From: Myxococcales bacterium
GTDB lineage: Bacteria > Myxococcota_A > Polyangia > Polyangiales > Polyangiaceae
Direction: 5' to 3'
NCBI GenBank assembly: GCA_023248745.1
Contig: JAHFDZ010000019.1
Coordinates: forward strand, 1-39,920
Length of the DNA: 39,920 nucleotides
Shown here: positions 28,039-35,034 of the stretch, piece by piece
Layout: every line of letters starts with the position of its first letter
Position numbering within the stretch: position 1 is the first letter of the stretch
Made by a program: the position numbers and the translations under genes
The notes under the pieces: model-generated
The model's input: the letters and a program-made list of their open reading frames with translations, nothing else
Databases searched by the model: none
What the model was told of the DNA's origin: nothing

Positions 28039-28300
28039 ACTTGACCGTCCGAACGGTGGCAAGCTCGTCGATATGTGCGACGAGACGAACGCGCCGATTC
28101 CATTCTCATGCAGGAGCGCGAGCTGTGGCACGTGCCGCATCGAAGTCCTCGAAGGACATGGCCATATCGCGCCACCTGAAGACGAAGAGCTCGATGTGCT
28201 CGATATTTTCGGCGACGATCCAAAGACGCGAAGGCTCGGATGCTGCGCAAAGTTAAGTGCCGGCGATGTGCTCGTTCGGGTTCAGCCTGTGGATGACTGA
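27995..28300 (+). CDS. 2Fe-2S ferredoxin
   Basis: A 101-residue beta-grasp ferredoxin, a soluble one-electron carrier. The cluster ligands are C39, C44 and C47 in FSCRSASCGTCR (C-x4-C-x2-C) plus C83 or C84 in LGCCAKL. The start is GTG at 27995, inside the methyltransferase gene; it is needed because the first beta-strand (AKVIILSK) begins there and the next Met is residue 27, past that strand. The acidic stretch PEDEELDVLD is typical of the adrenodoxin/bacterial group. Its partner oxidoreductase is not in the window. Confidence 0.9.
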   Translation: MAKVIILSKTRPPFELDRPNGGKLVDMCDETNAPIPFSCRSASCGTCRIEVLEGHGHIAPPEDEELDVLDIFGDDPKTRRLGCCAKLSAGDVLVRVQPVDD

Positions 28301-28346
28301 CGGCTGCAGTGTCGTTCGTCAGCCACCTTGACGATCAGGCGCGAAG

Positions 28347-28916
28347 TCATCGATAAGTGGTGGGCATCTTTGCCAGTGCGAGTGCATCATTGAGTCGATC
28401 GCGGATAGCCTCCCCGTCGGCCGCATCACGGATAGGCACCGACAGAGACCGGAACTTACCGCTTCGTAGAAGCACGCGAACATCCCAGGTCGTGCTGCGC
28501 GACCGGCCCGACGACGTTTCACTCGACAGCTCGAAACCATCAACGTCGGCAAGTGGCACGCTGATGCGAGCATTCCAAAATTGCAAAGCGGGAATCGGTC
28601 CTTCGGAACACTCAAATCCTTCGTTGCTGATGCGCACACGCGTTGTGTTGAAGAGCCCGGCAAGCGCGCTGCGCGTCATGAAAATGCCCACTGCGACATG
28701 CGCAAGCGGAAAAAGAAGCGGCAGCAATAGCGCAAAGCCAGCTTTGCCACTGATCGCGGCGGCGCTGACTCCCGTGTACCAAAACCCAAGAAACAGGTCC
28801 CAAGCGACAGCAAAGCACAGCAAGAACCACTGTGGCCGATGCCGAATGCGTAGAAGGACGCCACCACCCGCAAGCGGCGCCTCCGCAAGCGCAAGATCGA
28901 ACGGTTCGTATTTCAT
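28347..28916 (-). CDS. Membrane protein with PH-like domain, unknown function
   Basis: A 189-residue protein beginning at the ATG at 28916. After a soluble strand region (residues 1-28) come two hydrophobic helices (FLLCFAVAWDLFLGFWYTG and a longer ALLLPLLFPLAHVAVGIFM). The C-terminal 90 residues are beta-rich (TTRVRISNEGFECSEG, ISVPLADVDGFELSSE, WDVRVLLRSGKFRSLSVPI) and end in a helix, a pattern like bacterial PH-domain membrane proteins. The frame runs on upstream to 29534, but that part is antisense to the PAP2 gene and looks non-coding. The role is unknown. Confidence 0.75.
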   Translation of the reverse strand: MKYEPFDLALAEAPLAGGGVLLRIRHRPQWFLLCFAVAWDLFLGFWYTGVSAAAISGKAGFALLLPLLFPLAHVAVGIFMTRSALAGLFNTTRVRISNEGFECSEGPIPALQFWNARISVPLADVDGFELSSETSSGRSRSTTWDVRVLLRSGKFRSLSVPIRDAADGEAIRDRLNDALALAKMPTTYR

Positions 28917-28976
28917 CTGCCGATCAGCTTGAAGAAGTAGCTGCGAAGAGTCATACGCGGTGCACCTATTTTTGCG

Positions 28977-28993
28977 CGGAGTTTTCAACTCCG
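28977..28993. promoter_or_regulatory. Perfect inverted repeat between divergent genes
   Basis: CGGAGTT and AACTCCG, 7 bp each, separated by TTC. It lies in the 156-bp region between the PH-like gene (-) and the PAP2 gene (+), 61 bp upstream of one start and 80 bp upstream of the other. It could be an operator for either gene or a leader hairpin; there is no T-run to make it a terminator. Confidence 0.4.
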
Positions 28994-29072
28994 TAACATT
29001 GACCCTGCCGCGCCCGCAAACCACGATGAGTGTCCGGTAAACGCCATTTTTTCGGCTGAACGCGAAACTGCC

Positions 29073-30104
29073 ATGTACTCCTCGCCCCCAAATTCGAGAG
29101 CTCGAACAGCACACGCCGCGGTGACCCCGTCGGTCGTGCTCGCGCCGGGGTGGGTCCTTAGTACGATGCGCAACCTCGCCACGCAAGACTGGTTTGCCCT
29201 TGGTTACCAGTGTCTTCTGCTCGTGGCCGTGGCTCAAGCGCACATGAGTGGTCGCGGCAACGGCGGCGCTCTTCAACAAGTCTTGGGCAACGTTGCGATC
29301 ATGGTCACCGGTCTTGCGCTGACGCGAGGCCACATCCTCGGCGCCGAGACGAACCTTTCGCGATTGCTGTACCGCGCGGTGCTCATGGGCCCGATGCTGG
29401 GCTCGTACTTTCAACTTCGTCACATCGCACCGGTCGTGAACGATCGCGTGCTCGATGCTCAGATTCTCGCCTTTGATCTGCGCGTGTTCGGCTACGAGCC
29501 TGCCGTGGCCTGGGACCGCCTTGTCACACCGCAAACCACCGAGTGGTTCGCGTTTTTCTATTTCCTCTACTTCGGGCTACTCACGATTCATGTGCTGCCC
29601 ATTCTGTTCGGCAGTCGCAGCAACCTTCGCACCGCACACTTCGCATTCGGCATGTTGATCCTCGTCGGCACGGGTCACATCCTCTACCTCATGGTGCCGG
29701 GGTTCGGACCGTATCGGCATCTCGCTGGCCAATTCGTCAACGAACTTAATGGTGGGCGCTTCTGGCATGCGGTTCAAGCAACGGTGAGCGCAGGCGGCGC
29801 ACAGAAAGACATCTTCCCGAGCTTGCACACCGCCGTGCCAACGTTCTTCACCCTGTTTGCGTACATCCATCGACACGAGCGGCCTTACAAATATTGGTGG
29901 CCGGTCATGGTGGTCATCACGTCGCAAATCATCGTGGCGACGATGTTCCTTCGTTGGCACTACATGATCGACATCTTCGCGGGCCTCGCGCTGGCATTGT
30001 TCTCGGTATTTGTGAGTCATCGCGTTGTGGCGAAAGAGATTGCGCGGCGTGCAAAGCAGGGCCTCGAGCCTGCGTTTACGCCGTTTCAACTTGGGCGTTC
30101 CTGA
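29073..30104 (+). CDS. PAP2/Aur1-type membrane phosphatase or head-group transferase
   Basis: A 343-residue multi-pass membrane protein with five or six helices. The catalytic PAP2-superfamily residues are visible in the Aur1/inositol-phosphorylceramide-synthase style: H252 in FPSLHTAVP, and H296 with D300 in RWHYMIDIFAGLAL. Members cleave or transfer phospho-head-groups of lipids at the membrane surface. In this genome, which also makes a phosphonate head group, it might act on sphingolipid or phosphonolipid, but that link is inference. The ATG at 29073 is chosen; the segment before the first helix is poorly conserved-looking and GTG/ATG codons up to residue 32 are alternatives. Confidence 0.88.
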   Translation: MYSSPPNSRARTAHAAVTPSVVLAPGWVLSTMRNLATQDWFALGYQCLLLVAVAQAHMSGRGNGGALQQVLGNVAIMVTGLALTRGHILGAETNLSRLLYRAVLMGPMLGSYFQLRHIAPVVNDRVLDAQILAFDLRVFGYEPAVAWDRLVTPQTTEWFAFFYFLYFGLLTIHVLPILFGSRSNLRTAHFAFGMLILVGTGHILYLMVPGFGPYRHLAGQFVNELNGGRFWHAVQATVSAGGAQKDIFPSLHTAVPTFFTLFAYIHRHERPYKYWWPVMVVITSQIIVATMFLRWHYMIDIFAGLALALFSVFVSHRVVAKEIARRAKQGLEPAFTPFQLGRS

Positions 30105-30111
30105 GGAACGC
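30095..30111 (+). terminator. Hairpin spanning the PAP2 stop codon
   Basis: GCGTTCC and GGAACGC form a perfect 7-bp stem whose 3-nt loop is the TGA stop codon itself. No clear T-run follows, so it is either a weak terminator or an mRNA-stability structure. Confidence 0.35.
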
Positions 30112-30173
30112 TGAAGTCAATTTGTAATGGTCAACAAGATTGACCCTTGGCGTCGTTGCTCCTTAGAAACGAT

Positions 30174-30791
30174 TTAGCGTCGCGGGCGAGCAACACAGCA
30201 CTTGATCGACGCCGCGCCCGAGCACGTGTTCGAACGCACATCGCCGCTCGGGCAGGTGGTGCGAGTGACATCCATGCAGGTACCGGCAAACCCTGTACCC
30301 GAGCAGGCACCGAGCGATTGAACGGGGGCAGGCGTCGGCGCTTGCGCATTGACGCAACACTTGATCGAAGCCGCGCCCTGACACGAGCCCGAGCGAAGCA
30401 CTTGACTTGGGCAGGCGGTCTTCGAAGTGTCGATGCAAACGCCGGCGGGCGTGCCCGAGCAAGGACCAAGCGCACCGCTGACAATAACAGGAGCCACGGG
30501 TGGAGGCGGAGGCGCATGGAGCGCCACAGGCACACCCGGCGAAGCGCAGCACTTGATCGATGCGCTCCCAGCACACAAGCCCGACTGCGGCGCGCCGTTC
30601 GAACAGGCCGTCTTCGTCGTGTCAATGCAAACACCGGCCGTTGAGCCGCCGCACGGACCTAAATTGGCGCCGCTTGGACTGCTCTTCGCGACCGCGCGAA
30701 CGGGCGCGGTAACTGGCGAAGGCGTGGCCGCCGCAAAGCCAACGGCAAGTAAGTTGACCATCGCTGCAATGCCCAAGTGTCTTACTGCCAA
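30174..30791 (-). CDS. Secreted protein with three repeated Cys modules
   Basis: A 205-residue exported protein with an N-terminal signal (LGIAAMVNLLAVGFAAA). The mature part consists of three homologous modules of about 37-40 residues joined by Pro/Ala-rich linkers (about 48-85, 108-148 and 160-200). Each has the pattern GxC-x5-6-GxC(I/M)D(T/V)-x3-TxC-x6-SxxCxGxASIKCC, with six cysteines and hence probably three disulphides per module. The module resembles small Cys-rich units seen near NlpC/P60 or lysozyme domains in secreted fungal and bacterial proteins, which may bind cell wall; that is from memory and unverified. The start is TTG at 30791, giving the better signal peptide; ATG at 30761 is the alternative. 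Confidence 0.8.
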   Translation of the reverse strand: MAVRHLGIAAMVNLLAVGFAAATPSPVTAPVRAVAKSSPSGANLGPCGGSTAGVCIDTTKTACSNGAPQSGLCAGSASIKCCASPGVPVALHAPPPPPVAPVIVSGALGPCSGTPAGVCIDTSKTACPSQVLRSGSCQGAASIKCCVNAQAPTPAPVQSLGACSGTGFAGTCMDVTRTTCPSGDVRSNTCSGAASIKCCVARPRR

Positions 30792-30999
30792 GCGGCCCTA
30801 CCTTCCCACTAAGGATAACGGCCGCAAACCGAAGAGCTTGAGCTCATCCCTGAGCGCCGGCCCTCAACCCCTCAACGCACTGATCCCTTTCCTGATCCCT
30901 TTCACCTGATCCCCTCGCCAGATCCTTTTTTCCTGATCCCCTCGCTTGATCGACCGCCCCCCTAGTCACCCCCATCCGCACGCCCTACAACCCCTCCCG
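30792..30999. other. Divergent intergenic region with short-repeat array
   Basis: A 208-bp region between the Cys-module gene (-) and the DCC-family gene (+). It contains the phased CTGATCCC array listed separately and a pyrimidine-rich stretch up to the downstream start. No small gene was seen. Confidence 0.5.
30880..30952. repeat. Array of about six CTGATCCC-like units, 12-14 bp apart
   Basis: CTGATCCC or close variants begin at 30880, 30892, 30906, 30919 (CAGATCCT), 30933 and 30945 (CTTGATCG). The spacing of 12-14 bp is somewhat more than one helical turn. The array sits 48-120 bp upstream of the DCC-family gene start at 31000. It may be an iterated protein-binding site or a decaying microsatellite. 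Confidence 0.6.
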
Positions 31000-31398
31000 A
31001 TGCGCGTGATCCTCGTCGACGGCACCTGCGTATTCTGTAATCGCCTGGTCGCGTTCATCCTTAGACGCGACAAAAATGCCTCTTTCCACTTCTCACACAT
31101 TCAAAGCGCATTCGCGCAAGGCTTGTTCTCGCGCCACGCAAGCGTCACGCCCTCCATCGACAACATCTACCTGGTCGAAGACGCCAACGCCGAAGGCGAA
31201 TCCGTCTATGTCGACGGACAAGCGGGACGTCGCATCTGGCCGCAGCTCTTTTGGGTCGCCGGCATCCTACGCTTCACGCCGCTCGCAGTAGTCAACCTTT
31301 GGTACCATCTCTTCGCGCGCGTTCGATACCGCTTGTTTGGCAAGTACGATCAGTGCTTGCTCCCGAGCGCAGAGCAAAGAATGCGCTTTCTGCCATAG
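31000..31398 (+). CDS. DCC-family thiol oxidoreductase-like protein (YuxK/DUF393)
   Basis: A 132-residue protein of the DCC family, named for the motif DGTCVFC (7-13), followed by NRLVAFILRRD; these features are diagnostic. The remaining thioredoxin-like region contains FHFSHIQSAFAQGL and ends with a hydrophobic segment (LFWVAGILRFTPLAVVNLWY) and a basic tail, as usual. The family is predicted to have thiol-disulphide activity through the CxxC pair; substrates are unknown. The ATG at 31000 begins exactly at the family start; the frame extends to 30946 through the short-repeat array and is rejected there. Confidence 0.9.
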   Translation: MRVILVDGTCVFCNRLVAFILRRDKNASFHFSHIQSAFAQGLFSRHASVTPSIDNIYLVEDANAEGESVYVDGQAGRRIWPQLFWVAGILRFTPLAVVNLWYHLFARVRYRLFGKYDQCLLPSAEQRMRFLP

Positions 31399-31486
31399 CA
31401 GCAGCGCCAAAGGCGCAACCGTTACAAGTACCGTGCCCCTGCATCGCGTATCGCGTCCCGCAAACGTCGAAACCGCATGGACGCGC

Positions 31487-31517
31487 TTGAATATTTAGTT
31501 AGGTGCCTTAGTATTAT
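31487..31517 (+). promoter_or_regulatory. Likely sigma70-type promoter of the disrupted membrane-protein gene
   Basis: TTGAAT (31487-31492) and TAGTAT or TATTAT (31509-31517) sit 16-19 bp apart in an AT-rich stretch that contrasts with its surroundings. A start site about 7 bp downstream would leave a leader of only around 8-10 nt before the ATG at 31532. Confidence 0.45.
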
Positions 31518-31532
31518 TAATAAGGTACCTTA
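31499..31532. promoter_or_regulatory. Twin palindromic operator
   Basis: TTAGGTGCCTTA (31499-31510) and the perfect palindrome TAAGGTACCTTA (31521-31532) are centred 22 bp apart, two helical turns. They flank the -10 element, and the second overlaps the start codon. This is the layout expected for a MarR- or TetR-type repressor dimer pair; no such regulator gene is adjacent. Confidence 0.6.
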
Positions 31533-32227
31533 TGAACAAACAAGACAATGTTAGACGCCCATCGGGTGGCCGCCTTGCTGGTGCCGCTGGAATGTGTTCG
31601 TCCTTCTGTCGGGCGCGATCTTCCCGGCGATTTTTCCAAACTTCCCTCCACCCCTGGGCGGACTCGCAAGCGACATTGTGCGCTTTCACGCCGCTCACCA
31701 AAGCAGCTTCCTTGTCGCCAATTACCTTGGCGTCGTCGCGATGGTGCCTGGGCTATTCAAGCTCGCGTACCTCACGCGACTCTTTGGCCACAATGAGCCA
31801 ACCCAAAGTTTCGCGTCGGTGATTTGTGTTGTGCGCTGGGATGTTTGCGCACGCCGTCGGCACGTGCGATCTCATGGTCTACCAAGCCATACCGTTCTTG
31901 GCAGAGAGCAAGCTCGAAGCGGGCGCAAAGGCGCTATCCGACGTCGCGAGCGCCGGATTCGCGCTCTACCTCGTTGGGCAAAGCGGGGTCGCGCTTGCCG
32001 TCGCGTGGGCGAACAAAGCGAGTCGCGTGTTCCCACAGTGGCTTACTGTCCTTGGGTATCCTGTTGCTGCACTGAGCCTTGTAGGCAGCTTCGGCGCCGT
32101 CGTTACGAGTTCCCGTTTCGTTGCGGGCGGTGGTCCGCTCAGCGGCATTTGCTTGGGCGTATTTCTTACGTGGTACGCATCACTCGATATTGTGCTCGTG
32201 GCACGCCCAAGCGCATCGCAATCATGA
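31532..32227 (+). pseudogene. Disrupted multi-pass membrane protein gene (two frameshifts)
   Basis: Three segments in two frames together read as one membrane protein. The first (from 31532) encodes NKQDNVRRPSGGRLAGAAG. Near 31591 the coding frame shifts by -1 and continues as VFVLLSGAIFPAIFPNFPPP and later hydrophobic helices. Near 31820 it shifts by +1 and continues as CAGMFAHAVGTCDLMVYQ to the stop at 32227. The complete product would be about 231 residues with five or six helices, resembling small DUF4386-like membrane proteins (weak resemblance). The changes restore the original frame, so only the middle third is lost to translation. A sequencing or assembly error is an alternative. A strong promoter and operator pair precede it. 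Confidence 0.65.
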
Positions 32228-32236
32228 GGCCTGCGC

Positions 32237-32920
32237 TTATGGACGCCAGAGCGCAACGGTGTACCCATTGCTCCAGGCCGAGCTGATGAGACGGCTTTGA
32301 ACCTGCGCTTGGTTGGCGGAGTCCCCCGCCACACAGAGTGCTCGGACAGTCGCCACCGTTCTGACCACGTACACGTCGGTAGCCGCGTAGGTCGTTGGCG
32401 TGTACTCGCACTGCGTGCTCGTGTTCGTGTTCGTACCCAGATCTTCGACGATATCACCCGAGCAGGTGTAGACGGCGACGCCATTCAGCTCAACCGTAGT
32501 TACATATTGAAGTTTGCCCGCAGCAAAGCCGCCGGAAACGACGTACTCTTGCGTCGTGGTGCGAATTCGAGCGGTGCCGAGACCGATGGCCGCGGACCAA
32601 TTGGCCCGCTGAGCCGCACTGAGCGTCGCAAAGTCGAGACTGTATTCGCTGGCTCCGGTGTCGCTCCACGATGTCAATCCAGCGGTGCCGTCGGAAAGGG
32701 TAGCGTCAGGGTCGGCCGTGCCACCTGCGGTCAGACCGTCGACGGCCAAGCGCGCAAGGTCATACGAAACCCGATTGAACGAGAGCGCTGTGCCTAGCGC
32801 TGCCTCATCGGCCCCCACTTCTTCGCCTGCACCATGGTTGCCTGACGAGCAGCCCATGGCTGAGCCAGCAAGCATCGATGAGAAAAGAGCAACGCGAAAC
32901 CTATTTGCCAAACGATTCAT
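32237..32920 (-). CDS. Lipoprotein, unknown function
   Basis: A 227-residue lipoprotein with a basic signal and lipobox (GSAMGC, Cys24), then a short Gly/Glu/Ala linker. The mature domain is mixed alpha/beta with three cysteines, including VYTCSGDIVEDLG and RALCVAGDSANQAQ, and ends in WSNGYTVALWRP. No family was recognised. The ATG at 32920 has an excellent ribosome binding site (GGAGGG, 4 bp upstream). The frame extends upstream to 33643 but that part overlaps the hydrolase gene and is not coding. Confidence 0.75.
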   Translation of the reverse strand: MNRLANRFRVALFSSMLAGSAMGCSSGNHGAGEEVGADEAALGTALSFNRVSYDLARLAVDGLTAGGTADPDATLSDGTAGLTSWSDTGASEYSLDFATLSAAQRANWSAAIGLGTARIRTTTQEYVVSGGFAAGKLQYVTTVELNGVAVYTCSGDIVEDLGTNTNTSTQCEYTPTTYAATDVYVVRTVATVRALCVAGDSANQAQVQSRLISSAWSNGYTVALWRP

Positions 32921-33033
32921 CAAACCCTCCCTACCCCTGCGTGGAAATGCGCGAGGGAGTATGGTGTACGGAGAGTTGTGGGACTCGTATTGGTTCACTC
33001 CGCCAAAACGGATTTGCTCTGCGCGCCAGGCCG

Positions 33034-33873
33034 CTACGCGCGGTCGAGCATCCACTTCGTCATCGCGTCCGCCACATCCGCCCAATCGGGATCGCTCAGC
33101 GGCTCGTGATAAGCGCCTTTGCGCTCGTCCCACGTTTTGTCGCTGCCGCCAGCCGCGTCGAAGAAGCGCTTCGCATCGGCAATCTGCGCAACTTTGTCGA
33201 CCGTGCCAAACGAAACGTAGAGCGGCAACTTGAGGCGGGGTGCTTGTGCGATTGCGCGGTCCTGCGCCGCGAGTGTTTCGAAGAACCAACGCGCTTTCGC
33301 GGTCGGAAAGCCGAGAGGATCGGCATCGTAGGCCGCAGCGCGCTCGGCGTCCCGTGTAACGTCGGCACCCGTGAGCCCAGAGGCGAGCGAGAGGCGCGGA
33401 TAAATTCGTGAAGCAAGTTGACCGACAAGTTTCTTCACTTTTGGCACCGCAAGCGACAGGCCAAAGTAAGGCGAACTGAGCAACACGCCGCGGAAAGTGC
33501 GGGGCGTTTCGAGTGCTGACGTTGCAGACACGAGGCCACCGAAACTGTGCCCGAGCAAGAATTGCGGAAGACCCGCTGCTTGCTTCTCGGTGAGCGCCGC
33601 AAGTTCGGCCGCATCGTCGAGAAACTCTTCGAACTTGTCGCAATAGCCACGTTCACCCAGTGCGCGGCCGTGACCCCGCATGTCGAGTGCGATCGTGCTG
33701 ATGCCACGTTCGGCGAAGTGGTCCATCACGTGGGTGTAGCGCCCCGAATGATCGGCGTACCCATGAAGCAAACCCAGAACGGCTCGCGGCTTTTCGGCAA
33801 GCGCCGTCCGAAAGTAGAGCGCTGGGCCAGGGACAGCGCGCGCAGTGAGAGGACCCTCGCGATGTTCGATCAT
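33034..33873 (-). CDS. Alpha/beta hydrolase, monoacylglycerol-lipase-like
   Basis: A 279-residue serine hydrolase of the alpha/beta fold. LLHGYADHSGRY (35-46) forms the oxyanion-hole region, ALDMRGHGRALG (62-73) is the typical second motif, the nucleophile is Ser110 in GHSFGG, the acid is Asp227 in FGTVDKV, and the base is His257 in GAYHEPL. HGYADHSGRY and the DxRGHG block point to the monoacylglycerol lipase/lysophospholipase group. It has no signal peptide and is probably cytoplasmic. Substrate unknown; it lies between two lipoprotein genes on the same strand, with gaps of 113 bp to its downstream neighbour and 31 bp to its upstream one. Confidence 0.9.
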   Translation of the reverse strand: MIEHREGPLTARAVPGPALYFRTALAEKPRAVLGLLHGYADHSGRYTHVMDHFAERGISTIALDMRGHGRALGERGYCDKFEEFLDDAAELAALTEKQAAGLPQFLLGHSFGGLVSATSALETPRTFRGVLLSSPYFGLSLAVPKVKKLVGQLASRIYPRLSLASGLTGADVTRDAERAAAYDADPLGFPTAKARWFFETLAAQDRAIAQAPRLKLPLYVSFGTVDKVAQIADAKRFFDAAGGSDKTWDERKGAYHEPLSDPDWADVADAMTKWMLDRA

Positions 33874-33904
33874 GGCGAGAGTTCGCCCGGTTTTGGGCGA
33901 CGTG

Positions 33905-34945
33905 TCAACGAACTACTTGAATCTGTGCGCGTGTCGTTACGCCGGCGCCAGACCAACCACGCTCGATATCCGCAAACGCTTTGAGCGGAGCGCCGCTGCC
34001 GTTGCCTGATACTTCGATGAGTTGTGCGGGGACGACGGGCGCCGTCGTGTTGTTGCGACCGAAGGCGTATACTTTGTCGCCCCACGCCCCGATGCCATAG
34101 AGGCGACCGTAGCCCGTGCCGTTGCCGAGAATTTGCTTACGCAAGTTGCGCATCGACTTCGTGGTGTACGCGTCCTTGAGGGCTGCAACGTCGATCTCGG
34201 CGAGGACGTCGTTTTCGCTATCGCAATTGGTGACTTCGTCGTTCTTGCCCGACTTGCACGCTCGAAGCGTCGCGAGCCCGCGAATGTCTGTGCCATCTTT
34301 GTAAAAGAGCATGTCGCCCGAAAGCGCCCACACGTCTGAACCGGATGGCGCTGGATCACCGCTCTTGACAGCACCGAAGCCGCCGAGCTTGCGCGCTGTG
34401 CCGCCTGTCTTGGAGAGGTACCAAACGGCGCCGTCACCATCACCCCCGATGAGTGATTCGTCACTCTCAAGCGCACCTTTTGGTGTGAGCGCGAGGGCAT
34501 AGAACACGACATCTTTGGGAAGCGCGGCGACGTTCTCGAGATTGACGTTGCCACCCGTGATTGATGACACGCGATAAAGCGTCGAACTCGTGTTCACGAA
34601 GATGGCATCGTTTTCGTCGACCGCGAGGTCGGTGACGGAACCGAAGTCCTTGTCGGTGGAAACAAAGGCGCCCAAAAGCGAGACGACCTTCGTTTGAGGG
34701 TCGAGCACGTACAGCTCACGATCGGTGTTCGCGTAGATACGCATCTCGACTGGGGTTGCCGAATCGCTCGCGCCGATCACGGCGGCGTCGCTCTTCGCGT
34801 CAACCTTTTGTGCGTCGCTCGGACCGCTGTCTTCGGTTTCAGAACCAGACGCCGCGCACCCCGGCAGCTCAGCCGTGACAAACAGCGCAAGGCTAGACAC
34901 CAGGATGCCAGCGATCGTCCTAAATGTGCTGTTTGCTATTGGCAT
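33905..34945 (-). CDS. Lipoprotein with predicted beta-propeller domain
   Basis: A 346-residue exported protein. The ATG at 34945 starts a signal (FRTIAGILVSSLALFVTA) ending in a possible lipobox (ELPGC, Cys30), followed by an Asp/Ser/Ala-rich linker of about 40 residues. The rest is beta-rich with repeated propeller-like strands (RELYVLDPQTKVVSLLG, VTDLAVDENDAIFVNTSS, ALALTPKG, SDVWALSGDMLFYKDG, LYGIGAWGDKVYAFGRN), suggesting an irregular beta-propeller. One Cys pair is present (RACKSG and TNCDSE). No enzymatic motif was seen. Similar linker-propeller lipoproteins are common in Myxococcota. Confidence 0.8.
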   Translation of the reverse strand: MPIANSTFRTIAGILVSSLALFVTAELPGCAASGSETEDSGPSDAQKVDAKSDAAVIGASDSATPVEMRIYANTDRELYVLDPQTKVVSLLGAFVSTDKDFGSVTDLAVDENDAIFVNTSSTLYRVSSITGGNVNLENVAALPKDVVFYALALTPKGALESDESLIGGDGDGAVWYLSKTGGTARKLGGFGAVKSGDPAPSGSDVWALSGDMLFYKDGTDIRGLATLRACKSGKNDEVTNCDSENDVLAEIDVAALKDAYTTKSMRNLRKQILGNGTGYGRLYGIGAWGDKVYAFGRNNTTAPVVPAQLIEVSGNGSGAPLKAFADIERGWSGAGVTTRAQIQVVR

Positions 34946-35034
34946 TATGTGCTCCGCGCGCAGGTGCTGGTCCCCGCGGGCTGTACCCCTCAGAATGACG
35001 GCGGGCAAGGCGAACCTGTGCTTTTCTTGGGATC

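Noticed and set aside
28917-29534. Upstream extension of the PH-like gene frame
   Set aside because: It runs antisense through the PAP2 gene and lacks domain-like sequence; the ATG at 28916 starts the plausible protein.
30880-30952. Possible CRISPR array
   Set aside because: Units are about 8 bp with 4-6 bp gaps, there are no unique spacers and no cas genes nearby.
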